Translations under genes and position numbers: made by a program
In this document: one piece after another, positions 1 through 5,403 of the stretch
Layout: every line of letters begins with the position of its first letter
Numbering within the stretch: position 1 is the first letter of the stretch
The notes under the pieces: model-generated
What the model saw: the letters and a program-made list of their open reading frames with translations, nothing else
Databases searched by the model: none
Told to the model about the DNA's origin: nothing
Source of the DNA: Kiritimatiellia bacterium
GTDB taxonomy: Bacteria; Verrucomicrobiota; Kiritimatiellia; CAIQIC01; Lenti-01
NCBI GenBank assembly: GCA_018432565.1
Contig: JAHDSS010000384.1
Coordinates: 1 to 5,403, forward strand
Length of the DNA: 5,403 bases
Direction of reading: 5' to 3'

Positions 1-1
1 C

Positions 2-565
2 CCCGACTACTGCTACTGGCTTTCCCCGCAGGTGGAACTGGCCGGACGAACCCTGGGGCTGGTCGGCCTGGGCCAGATCGGCCGGGCCGTCGCCCGCATC
101 GGCCAGGCCTTCGGCATGCGCCTCCTCGCCCACCGCCGCGACATGTCCGGCACACCGCCCGAGGGAGTCGAATACGCCCCCCTCGACCAGCTGTTTGCCG
201 AGAGCGATGCCGTCAGCCTCCATTGCCCCCTCACGCCGGAAACCCAGGGCCTGGTCAACGCCGAACGCCTCGCCCGGATGAAACCCACCGCCTTCCTGAT
301 CAATACCTCCCGCGGACCCCTGATCGTCGAAGAGGATCTCGCCGAAGCCCTGCACGGCCATCGCCTCGCCGGCGCCGCCGTGGATGTCCTGTCCACCGAG
401 CCGCCGCCGCCGGACAATCCCCTGCTCACCGCCCCCAACTGCCTCATCACTCCGCATCTCGCCTGGGCCAGCGCCGCCGCCCGCAGGCGGCTCATTGACA
501 TCGCCGCCGGCAATCTCCGCGCTTGGATCGAGGGGCGGCCGGTCAATCGCGTGCCCTTGAACTGA
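2..565 (+). CDS. D-2-hydroxyacid dehydrogenase, glycerate dehydrogenase/hydroxypyruvate reductase-like (5' end outside window)
   Basis: This is the C-terminal 187 residues of an NAD(P)-dependent D-isomer-specific 2-hydroxyacid dehydrogenase; the frame is open to the left edge, so the true start lies upstream. Counting from the first visible codon, the Rossmann nucleotide-binding motif GLGQIG is at residues 22-27. The catalytic triad is complete: Arg104 in NTSRGP, Glu133 in STEP and His152 in TPH, with the 29- and 19-residue spacings typical of the family. The DYCYW segment before the Rossmann fold and the PNCLITPHLAWAS segment near the end resemble glycerate dehydrogenase/hydroxypyruvate reductase (HprA), which interconverts hydroxypyruvate and D-glycerate in the cytoplasm. 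Substrate is inferred from this resemblance only. A GTG at 32 could be taken as a start, but the reading frame upstream (PDYCYWLSPQ) is plainly family sequence, so it is internal. The second beta strand ends in AHRRD, without the Asp usual for NAD preference. The gene converges on the solute-binding protein gene. Confidence 0.93.
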   Translation, partial: PDYCYWLSPQVELAGRTLGLVGLGQIGRAVARIGQAFGMRLLAHRRDMSGTPPEGVEYAPLDQLFAESDAVSLHCPLTPETQGLVNAERLARMKPTAFLINTSRGPLIVEEDLAEALHGHRLAGAAVDVLSTEPPPPDNPLLTAPNCLITPHLAWASAAARRRLIDIAAGNLRAWIEGRPVNRVPLN

Positions 566-580
566 GGCCCGTCGGATGAC

Positions 581-762
581 GACCCCCACGCCCTTGCGGC
601 GTGGGTGAATCAGTTTGGCCAGGATCGAGACCCCCACGCCCTTGCGGCGTGGGTGAATCAGTTCGGCCAGGATCGAGACCCCCACGCCCTTGCGGCGTGG
701 GTGAATCAGTTTGGCCAGGATCGAGACCCCCACGCCCTTGCGGCGTGGGTGAATCAGTTCGG
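581..762. repeat. Tandem array of a 48-bp unit, 3 full copies plus a 38-bp partial copy, each with a perfect hairpin
   Basis: Copies start at 581, 629, 677 and 725; the fourth matches for 38 bases and then diverges at about 763. Each unit begins GACCCCCACGCC and contains an 8-bp perfect inverted repeat, CCCACGCC / GGCGTGGG, around a 5-nt loop CTTGC. The hairpins lie at 585-605, 633-653, 681-701 and 729-749. The copies are identical apart from one position, where T and C alternate (TTTGG, TTCGG, TTTGG, TTCGG). The array fills most of the 253-bp spacer between two convergent genes. On either strand the hairpin lacks a following T-run, so it does not look like a standard intrinsic terminator, although serial GC-rich hairpins could still slow polymerase or block 3' exonucleases on both transcripts. 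The remainder of the spacer (566-580 and 763-818) shows nothing recognisable. Function is not known; a BIME/REP-like or VNTR-like intergenic repeat is the neutral description. Confidence 0.93.
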
Positions 763-818
763 GCTGCTGCGCCAGCCGACAAAAGAGCGTCCGCCACTCC
801 CCCCGTCGCCGTCGTCCC

Positions 819-2591
819 CTACTCTCCTGCCCGCCAGTATTTTTCAACGCCCCACGGGAAATCATGCCGGACGCGGTTGCCCAGGCGCGCGTGCCGCACG
901 CTGACGGCCACCGGATACCCCGTCAGAATCCACGGACAGTCCTCCAGCACCACCGCCGCCGCTTCGCGGCACAGCGCTTCGCGTTCCGGCGATTCGGGCA
1001 GCGCCCCCAGCCGCCGGTACAATTCATCAAACCGCGGATTGACGTAATTGGCCCGGTTCGGCCCCGGCGACACGTTTTCGCTCGCGAACAGCTGCAGGAA
1101 ATTCTGGGCATCCGGATAATCCCCCACCCATGTCAGGCTGAACAGCTGCGCCTGCCGCCGTTCGATCTTTTCCAGAAACGCCGGCCAGTTGTTGTAGCCC
1201 GGTTCCAGCACCACCCCGATGCGCTCCATGAAACTCGCCATCAGTTCCGCCGCCTGCCGCGTCTCCGGATTGTCCGCCGACCCCAGTTCCAGCGTAAGCT
1301 GCAGCCGTCGCCCCGTCGCCGGGTCCCTGCCCTCCGGATAGCCCGCCTCGGCCAGCAGGCGCCGGGCCCGTTCCAGATCGAATCCGTACGGCAAGGGATC
1401 CGGGACATGCCCGGCCACGCCCGGGGGCACCGGCCCGGTCGGAATCTGGATCCGCCCGTTCTGAAAGCGCCGCCAGGCCTCCGAATCAAACGCGCACGAC
1501 AACGCCTGCCGCAGCTTCCGGTTCGCACCCACCACCGGATCGTCCATGTTGAAGGCCGTGTAGCTCACCGACAGCTGGGGCGCCTGCTCCAGCACCAGTC
1601 CCTGCGCCGCCAGTTCCGGGCGCAGTGTCCGCTCGGGCGTCAGAATGCTGTCCCACTGGTCCCGGCTCACATCCACCCAGTCGAGCCGTCCCGACAAAAA
1701 CAACAGCCAGGCCGTCGAAGGATCCCCCACCACCACGTCCACCATCCGCGGCGTCAGCGGCAGGGCATGGCCGGCGTCCGGCGACGGCGCGCCGGACGGC
1801 ACGGCATCGGCCCGGCCGGTCGCCGCCCACTGCGGGTTTTCCCAGTATTCATAGCGGTAATTCTGCCGGGCCGACGCCAGCACGTAGGGGCCGGTGCCCA
1901 CCGGATGGTTCACAAACTCCCGCCCGTAGTACTCCACCGCCTCGCGCGGCACCGCGAACGCATACGGCATCGCCAGCACCCACGGCAGCTGCGGATAGGG
2001 CGCCGTCAGCCGGATCTCCAGTTCGTGCCTCCCGACGGCGCGCAAGCCCTCAATGCATTGGTCGTACTCCGTGGGTTCCCCGCCCCGGCTGGCTTCACGA
2101 AACGCGTCCAGGCCCTCGATCCGCCCCCGGAACGCCCAATACCCCCCCGACCCCACCTTGACGTCGGCAATCCGCAGAAAGGAATACACGAAGTCCCGCG
2201 CCGTCAGTTCACGCCCTTTTCCGCCGGTCGCCGCAAAGCACGGATCGTCCGCGAACCGGATGCCCTCCCGGATCCGGAACCGCCAGACCCGGCCGTCCTC
2301 CGACACCTCGGGCATGCCGTCCGCCAGCAGGGGCTCCACCCGGTACGGGCGCGCCCAGTAGGCGTACTGCAGCAGCCCTTCATACACTTTCCCCACCGCC
2401 GTCACCGAGGCCATGTCGGCCGCATGCGCCGGATCAAATCCCCGGATGCGCGCCGTCGTCTGCCGCACCGCCGGCGGACCGTCCCTGTCCGGCCCGTCCC
2501 CTCCCTGGCAGCCGGCGATAAACGCCGCCGCCAGAAGAAAAAGCCCTGCGCATCGCATGCGCAGGGCCGTGTGCCGGCTTGCAGGCTTCAT
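819..2591 (-). CDS. Peptide/oligopeptide-type ABC transporter solute-binding lipoprotein (SBP family 5)
   Basis: A 590-residue extracytoplasmic binding protein of the DppA/OppA type (bacterial SBP family 5), a usual length for the family. The N-terminus is a lipoprotein signal peptide: basic residues, the core LFLLAAAF (residues 17-24) and a lipobox IAGC with the lipidated Cys at residue 28. The mature part has family landmarks: YEGLL (70-74) and a PLLADGMPEVSEDGRVWRFRIREGI-like segment around 87-111, LTARDFVYSF (129-138), HPVGTGPYVL (229-238), an FNMDDPV segment near 348, the helix FDLERARRLLAEAGYPEG (404-421) and WVGDYPDAQNFL (488-499). Residues 256-281 form a Pro/Ala/Gly-rich loop that looks like an insertion. 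Peptide binding is inferred from family; no permease or ATPase gene lies beside it, so its transporter is elsewhere or it serves another role. The ATG at 2591 is 20 nt after the secG stop and has only a close AGGA; the in-frame ATG at 2558 lacks a ribosome site and sits in a hairpin. A terminator overlaps its signal-peptide codons. Confidence 0.9.
   Translation of the reverse strand: MKPASRHTALRMRCAGLFLLAAAFIAGCQGGDGPDRDGPPAVRQTTARIRGFDPAHAADMASVTAVGKVYEGLLQYAYWARPYRVEPLLADGMPEVSEDGRVWRFRIREGIRFADDPCFAATGGKGRELTARDFVYSFLRIADVKVGSGGYWAFRGRIEGLDAFREASRGGEPTEYDQCIEGLRAVGRHELEIRLTAPYPQLPWVLAMPYAFAVPREAVEYYGREFVNHPVGTGPYVLASARQNYRYEYWENPQWAATGRADAVPSGAPSPDAGHALPLTPRMVDVVVGDPSTAWLLFLSGRLDWVDVSRDQWDSILTPERTLRPELAAQGLVLEQAPQLSVSYTAFNMDDPVVGANRKLRQALSCAFDSEAWRRFQNGRIQIPTGPVPPGVAGHVPDPLPYGFDLERARRLLAEAGYPEGRDPATGRRLQLTLELGSADNPETRQAAELMASFMERIGVVLEPGYNNWPAFLEKIERRQAQLFSLTWVGDYPDAQNFLQLFASENVSPGPNRANYVNPRFDELYRRLGALPESPEREALCREAAAVVLEDCPWILTGYPVAVSVRHARLGNRVRHDFPWGVEKYWRAGE
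2533..2566 (-). terminator. Intrinsic terminator downstream of secG, embedded in the signal-peptide codons of the binding protein
   Basis: On the minus strand the sequence forms a perfect 10-bp stem, CCCTGCGCAT / ATGCGCAGGG (arms 2557-2566 and 2544-2553) with a 3-nt loop, followed directly by CTTTTTCTTCT (2543-2533). This is a textbook Rho-independent terminator shape. It starts 45 nt after the secG stop codon, so it is well placed to end the gap-pgk-tpiA-secG transcript. It also encodes codons 9-19 of the following lipoprotein: the stem gives ALRMRCAG and the T-run gives the hydrophobic LFL. A ribosome starting at 2591 would cover the stem and could relieve termination, so the site may act as an attenuator for the lipoprotein gene. 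That coupling is inference; the structure is directly visible. Confidence 0.75.
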
Positions 2592-2594
2592 CCG

Positions 2595-2598
2595 TCCT
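2595..2598 (-). promoter_or_regulatory. Weak, closely spaced ribosome-binding site of the binding-protein gene
   Basis: The minus strand reads GCAGGACGG immediately before the ATG at 2591, giving AGGA with only 3 nt of spacing. This is shorter than the 7-9 nt at the other genes here. Weak initiation, or re-initiation by ribosomes ending secG 20 nt upstream, is therefore likely. It still favours the ATG at 2591 over the one at 2558, which has no purine-rich stretch upstream. Confidence 0.45.
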
Positions 2599-2611
2599 GC
2601 ACCGCGAACGT

Positions 2612-3109
2612 TTATTCCGCTTCTTCGGCCGCCGGCGCCGTTTCCTCAACCGCCGGCTCGGGGGCGGCTTCCGCCGCCACCGGGGCCAGCTCGCCGCCTT
2701 CGCCCATCTGCATCACCACCGGCGCGCTCGGCGCCTCCGTGGAAACCGCCATCGGCAGCTCTCCCGCTTCCGGCAGGTCCGCCGGCATCTGCGGGGCCGC
2801 CTGGGCCGGCAGGGCCGGCGCCGCCGGCAGCTGCCGGTCCGCGCGGTCCATGACAGAGCCTCCGCCGGTCGAACCGCGCGCGAACAGGATGCCCAGCAAA
2901 ATGGTCGTCACCATGAACACCACCGCCAGCGTGACGGTCATGCGCGTCAGGACGTTGCCCGCCCGGCTGCCGAACAGGCTCTCGCCCATTCCGCCGCCGA
3001 ACGCCATGCCCAGCCCCTGGTCTTTCGACTTCTGGGCCAGAATCACCACGATCAGCAGAAACGCGGCGAGGACTTCGACAATCAATAAGACACTGATCAA
3101 TATGGACAT
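2612..3109 (-). CDS. secG: Preprotein translocase subunit SecG with extended acidic C-terminal tail
   Basis: SecG is the small auxiliary subunit of the inner-membrane SecYEG channel, where it promotes SecA-driven export. The first 80 residues fit the family: a transmembrane helix at about 3-25, the conserved cytoplasmic loop QKSKDQGLGMAFGGG (26-40) continuing into GESLFGSRAGNVLTRMT (42-58), and a second helix at about 57-76. The protein is 165 residues, whereas SecG is usually about 70-110. The extra 85 or so residues are rich in Ala, Pro and Glu, low in complexity and acidic at the end (VEETAPAAEEAE), and are probably disordered. The ATG at 3109 is preceded by AGGAG with 9-nt spacing. The gene follows tpiA by 40 nt on the same strand; secG after tpiA is a common bacterial arrangement and supports the call. 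A terminator lies just downstream. Confidence 0.93.
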   Translation of the reverse strand: MSILISVLLIVEVLAAFLLIVVILAQKSKDQGLGMAFGGGMGESLFGSRAGNVLTRMTVTLAVVFMVTTILLGILFARGSTGGGSVMDRADRQLPAAPALPAQAAPQMPADLPEAGELPMAVSTEAPSAPVVMQMGEGGELAPVAAEAAPEPAVEETAPAAEEAE

Positions 3110-3118
3110 GGCGGTTGG

Positions 3119-3123
3119 CTCCT
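3119..3123 (-). promoter_or_regulatory. Ribosome-binding site of secG
   Basis: The minus strand carries AGGAG followed by 9 nt before the ATG at 3109. It is the only good Shine-Dalgarno match in the 40-nt tpiA-secG spacer, and it fixes the start directly before the first membrane helix. Confidence 0.75.
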
Positions 3124-3149
3124 GATTCGGACTCGAAAAGCCCTACCTT

Positions 3150-3905
3150 CTAGACTGCCGCGCGCACAATGTCAATGAACGACTTGGCATCCAGCGCCGC
3201 CCCGCCGATCAGCCCGCCGTCGATGTCCGGCATCCCGAACAGCTCCCTGGCGTTGCCGGGCTTCACGCTGCCGCCGTACTGGATGCGCACGCTCTGCGCC
3301 ACCGTCTCGTCGTGCATTCCCGCCATCACCTTGCGGATCAGCGCATGCACTTCCTGCGCCTGCTCGCTGGACGCCGTCTTGCCCGTGCCGATGGCCCAGA
3401 CCGGTTCGTAGGCGATCACGGAGTCCAGCAGCTCCTTGGCCGACAGCCCCGCCAGACTGCCCTGCACCTGCGTCGTGATCACGCTCTCCACCTGCCCGGC
3501 TTCGCGCTGCTCCAGCGTTTCGCCCACGCACACGATCGGATGCAGGCTCGACGCCAGCGCCGCCTTCGCCTTGCGGTTGACGATCTCGTCCGTCTCGCCG
3601 AAGTACTGCCGCCGCTCGCTGTGCCCCAGAATCACGTAGTGGCAGTACAGCTCGCGCAGCATGCCCGCGCTGATCTCGCCCGTGTAGGCCCCGCCCTTTT
3701 CCCAGTGCATGTTCTGCGCGCCCAGATCCAGGTGCGTGCCCTGCACCAGTTCGCTCACCGTCGCCAGCGCCGTGAACGGCGGACACACCACCACTTCCGC
3801 CTCGCGGAAATTCGCCAGATCCGCCTTCAGCGCGGTCACCAGACTGGCCGCCTCGGCGGTCGTCATGTTCATCTTCCAGTTGCCGGCCACGATCTTCTTG
3901 CGCAT
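3150..3905 (-). CDS. tpiA: Triosephosphate isomerase
   Basis: TpiA interconverts dihydroxyacetone phosphate and glyceraldehyde 3-phosphate in the cytoplasm. The 251-residue protein has the standard bacterial length, and every active-site element is present. Asn9 and Lys11 lie in VAGNWKMN, His95 in ILGHSERR, and the catalytic base Glu167 in [15 protein letters not shown], which also holds the mobile phosphate-gripping loop 6. The phosphate-binding turns are GGS (211-213) and GG in [10 protein letters not shown] (230-239). I chose the ATG at 3905 (protein begins [13 protein letters not shown]) because AGAGGG lies 7 nt upstream. A TTG two codons earlier, at 3911, is almost in contact with that site and is unlikely to be used. 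The gene is 48 nt downstream of pgk and 40 nt upstream of secG on the same strand, so co-transcription is likely. I see no odd features. Confidence 0.98.
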   Translation of the reverse strand: MRKKIVAGNWKMNMTTAEAASLVTALKADLANFREAEVVVCPPFTALATVSELVQGTHLDLGAQNMHWEKGGAYTGEISAGMLRELYCHYVILGHSERRQYFGETDEIVNRKAKAALASSLHPIVCVGETLEQREAGQVESVITTQVQGSLAGLSAKELLDSVIAYEPVWAIGTGKTASSEQAQEVHALIRKVMAGMHDETVAQSVRIQYGGSVKPGNARELFGMPDIDGGLIGGAALDAKSFIDIVRAAV

Positions 3906-3912
3906 GTTCAAT

Positions 3913-3918
3913 CCCTCT
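3913..3918 (-). promoter_or_regulatory. Ribosome-binding site of tpiA that decides the start codon
   Basis: AGAGGG on the minus strand is followed by 7 nt (ATTGAAC) and the ATG at 3905. For the alternative TTG at 3911 the spacing would be only 1 nt, so the ATG start is preferred. Confidence 0.7.
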
Positions 3919-3953
3919 CTGGTCTTCCGCTGCTTCTTACTCGGTTCGTTCCA

Positions 3954-5198
3954 TCACTTGTCGTTCAGCGCCGCCACCCCGGGCAGCTCCTTGCCCTCGA
4001 GAAATTCGAGGCTCGCGCCGCCGCCGGTGCTGATGTGGGTCATCTTCTCCGCCAGCCCGCTCTGGTTCACCGCGGCCACGCTGTCGCCGCCGCCGATGAT
4101 GCTGGTCGCCCCGCTGTCGGCCACCGCCCGGCACACGCCCAGCGTGCCCGCCGCGAACGGCGCCATCTCGAAGCACCCCATCGGCCCGTTCCAGACCACC
4201 GTCTTCGAACCGCGGATCGCTTCCGCATAGAGTTCCGTGGTCTTCGGCCCGATGTCCAGCGCCATCCAGCCCGCGGGGATGTCATTGCCGACCGTCTGCA
4301 CGGCCGCCGCCGCGTCGAACGTGTCCGCCGCCACGTTGTCCACCGGCAGGAGGAACTGCTTCCCGCCCGCCTTCGCCTTCGCGATCATCTCGCGCGCGTA
4401 ATCCAGCTGGTCTTCCTCGCACAGGCTCTTGCCCACGTCGTGCCCCTGCGCCTTCAAAAACGTGTAGGCCATCCCCCCGCCGATGATCAGCGTGTCCACC
4501 TTGTCCAGCAGGTTCTTCACCACCGCCAGCTTGTCGCTGACCTTCGCCCCGCCCAGGATCGCCACGAACGGCCGCTCCGGATTGTTCACCGCGTTGCCGA
4601 GATACCGGATTTCCTTCTCCATCAGGAACCCCGCCACGCTCGTGCCGATGTACCGGCAGATCACCGCCGTCGAGGCGTGCGCCCGGTGCGCCGTCCCGAA
4701 CGCGTCGTTCACGAAAATCTCCCCGTACGACGCCAGCTGCTTCGCCATCGCCTGCTGCTTTTCCTTCAGTTCGGCCTTCTTCGCCTTCAGCTCCTCGTCG
4801 GTCATGTCGTCGGTCTTCTTGACCTTCGCTTCCTCTTCCTTGTAGAAGCGCGTGTTTTCCAGCACCAGGATCTCGCCCGGCTTCAGCGCCGCCGCCTCGG
4901 CGTCCGCCGCCAGGCAGTCCGCCGCAAACGCCACCGGCTTCTCCAGCAGCTTCGCGAGGTGCTCCGCCACCGGCTTCAGGCTGAAGTCCGCCTCGTAGCC
5001 CTTCCCCTTCGGCCGCCCCAGGTGGCTCATCAGCACCAGGCTCGCCCCCTGCTCCAGCACGTACCGGATCGACGGCAGCGCCGCCCGCACCCGCGTGTCG
5101 TCGCCGATCACGCCGCCCTTGATCGGCACGTTGAAATCCACGCGCATCACCACGCGCTTCCCGCCCAGTTCCACATCCTTCAAGGTCTTCTTGTCCAT
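3954..5198 (-). CDS. pgk: Phosphoglycerate kinase
   Basis: PGK transfers a phosphate between 1,3-bisphosphoglycerate and ADP, the first ATP-yielding step of lower glycolysis, and is reversible in gluconeogenesis. The 414-residue cytoplasmic protein shows both lobes. In the N-lobe are RVDFNVP (19-25), SHLGRPKG (58-65), ENTRFY (114-119) and [13 protein letters not shown] (164-176), which bind the acid substrate. In the C-lobe are [10 protein letters not shown] (214-223), WNGPMGCFE (336-344), GGGDSVAAV (369-377) and [14 protein letters not shown] (389-402), which bind nucleotide. A charged segment at about 123-152 ([20 protein letters not shown] and flanks) is some 20-25 residues longer than the matching region of E. 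coli or Bacillus PGK and is likely helical. The frame is open further upstream to 5351, but the ATG at 5198 has AGGAGA with a 7-nt gap and begins directly in family sequence ([19 protein letters not shown]). It lies 83 nt after gap and 48 nt before tpiA. Confidence 0.98.
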   Translation of the reverse strand: MDKKTLKDVELGGKRVVMRVDFNVPIKGGVIGDDTRVRAALPSIRYVLEQGASLVLMSHLGRPKGKGYEADFSLKPVAEHLAKLLEKPVAFAADCLAADAEAAALKPGEILVLENTRFYKEEEAKVKKTDDMTDEELKAKKAELKEKQQAMAKQLASYGEIFVNDAFGTAHRAHASTAVICRYIGTSVAGFLMEKEIRYLGNAVNNPERPFVAILGGAKVSDKLAVVKNLLDKVDTLIIGGGMAYTFLKAQGHDVGKSLCEEDQLDYAREMIAKAKAGGKQFLLPVDNVAADTFDAAAAVQTVGNDIPAGWMALDIGPKTTELYAEAIRGSKTVVWNGPMGCFEMAPFAAGTLGVCRAVADSGATSIIGGGDSVAAVNQSGLAEKMTHISTGGGASLEFLEGKELPGVAALNDK

Positions 5199-5205
5199 GC
5201 CCGGT

Positions 5206-5211
5206 TCTCCT
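5206..5211 (-). promoter_or_regulatory. Ribosome-binding site of pgk
   Basis: AGGAGA on the minus strand, 7 nt before the ATG at 5198. It fixes this ATG as the start even though the frame stays open for 51 more codons upstream, through the spacer and into the end of gap. Confidence 0.8.
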
Positions 5212-5233
5212 GCGTCTGCCGTTGAGTGCGAAA

Positions 5234-5263
5234 CATTCCGCCGGGGCGCGCCCCGGCGGAATG
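5234..5263 (-). promoter_or_regulatory. Perfect 30-bp palindrome in the gap-pgk spacer (intercistronic hairpin)
   Basis: The arms CATTCCGCCGGGGCG and CGCCCCGGCGGAATG are exact reverse complements with no spacer. As RNA this gives a 13-bp stem with a 4-nt loop. It begins 18 nt after the gap stop and ends 35 nt before the pgk start, leaving the pgk ribosome-binding site free. Only three T residues follow on the minus strand, so as an intrinsic terminator it would be weak. Partial termination, an RNA-processing or 3'-protecting stem giving different gap and pgk mRNA levels, or a dimeric-protein operator are all possible. Intercistronic stem-loops that stabilise the gap message are known from the Zymomonas gap-pgk operon; a similar role here is inference. 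Confidence 0.7.
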
Positions 5264-5281
5264 CCTTGTCCGTTCCGGCGT

Positions 5282-5403
<122 letters not shown>

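Noticed and set aside
585..749. Repeat hairpins as standard intrinsic terminators for the convergent genes
   Set aside because: Neither strand has a T-run after the stem; TGAATCAG follows on the plus strand and GTC follows on the minus strand. A pausing or Rho-assisted role remains possible but is not shown.
581..762. Repeat array considered as a CRISPR array
   Set aside because: The period is 48 bp and the whole unit, including what would be the spacer, is nearly identical in every copy. There are no variable spacers and no cas genes in the window.
543..1047. Open frames on both strands encoding 16-residue repeats (for example DPHALAAWVNQFGQDR and DSPTPQGRGG)
   Set aside because: The 48-bp unit is a multiple of three and stop-free in several frames, so any such frame stays open automatically. 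The frames run into neighbouring genes in antisense and have no convincing ribosome site.
864..3125. Long plus-strand open frame antisense to the binding protein and secG
   Set aside because: It mirrors two clearly recognisable genes. Its product is a His/Arg/Pro-rich sequence without family features, as expected from the opposite strand of GC-rich coding DNA.
3991..4010. Short inverted repeat CTCGA/TCGAG near the 3' end of pgk
   Set aside because: Only 5 bp per arm, inside conserved EFLEG coding sequence, and with no T-run; it is explained by codon use.
3312..5225. Long plus-strand open frame antisense to tpiA and pgk
   Set aside because: Same cause: it is opposite two strongly identified glycolytic genes, and the translation is biased towards His, Arg, Leu and Val with no domain.

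Overview
The window is GC-rich bacterial chromosome with housekeeping content. The core is a minus-strand glycolytic cluster in the order gap (only its C-terminal end is inside the window), pgk, tpiA, secG. An orphan lipoprotein, a peptide/oligopeptide-type solute-binding protein, follows it. At the left edge, on the plus strand, is the 3' part of a D-2-hydroxyacid dehydrogenase that resembles glycerate dehydrogenase/hydroxypyruvate reductase. It converges on the binding-protein gene.

Organism: no rRNA or taxon-specific marker is present, so placement is an inference. The PGK carries a charged, coiled-coil-like insertion after its ENTRFY motif, of a kind I know from Bacteroidota and from PVC-group lineages such as Kiritimatiellota and Lentisphaerota. 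Together with the high GC content and the gap-pgk-tpiA-secG order, this makes a GC-rich PVC-type bacterium my first guess, with low to moderate confidence.

Layout: 2-565 (+) dehydrogenase 3' part; 566-818 convergent intergenic spacer filled mostly by a tandem array of a 48-bp hairpin-bearing unit (three full copies and a partial fourth); 819-2591 (-) solute-binding lipoprotein; 2533-2566 (-) a convincing intrinsic terminator lying inside the signal-peptide codons of that lipoprotein; 2612-3109 (-) secG with a long acidic Ala/Pro/Glu tail; 3150-3905 (-) tpiA; 3954-5198 (-) pgk; 5234-5263 a perfect 30-bp palindrome between gap and pgk; 5282-5403 (-) end of gap.

How the genes work together: GAPDH, PGK and TPI are consecutive or adjacent steps of lower glycolysis/gluconeogenesis. 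They are probably co-transcribed from a promoter upstream of gap, outside the window, with each gene preceded by its own Shine-Dalgarno sequence. SecG, the small SecYEG subunit, is the last gene of the run. The binding protein begins only 20 nt after secG, but the terminator overlapping its first codons suggests that its expression is limited to read-through or depends on translation of the leader codons.

I found no defence system, mobile element, CRISPR array or RNA gene. The observations most worth a second look are the terminator/signal-peptide overlap, the 48-bp hairpin repeat array, the gap-pgk palindrome and the SecG tail.
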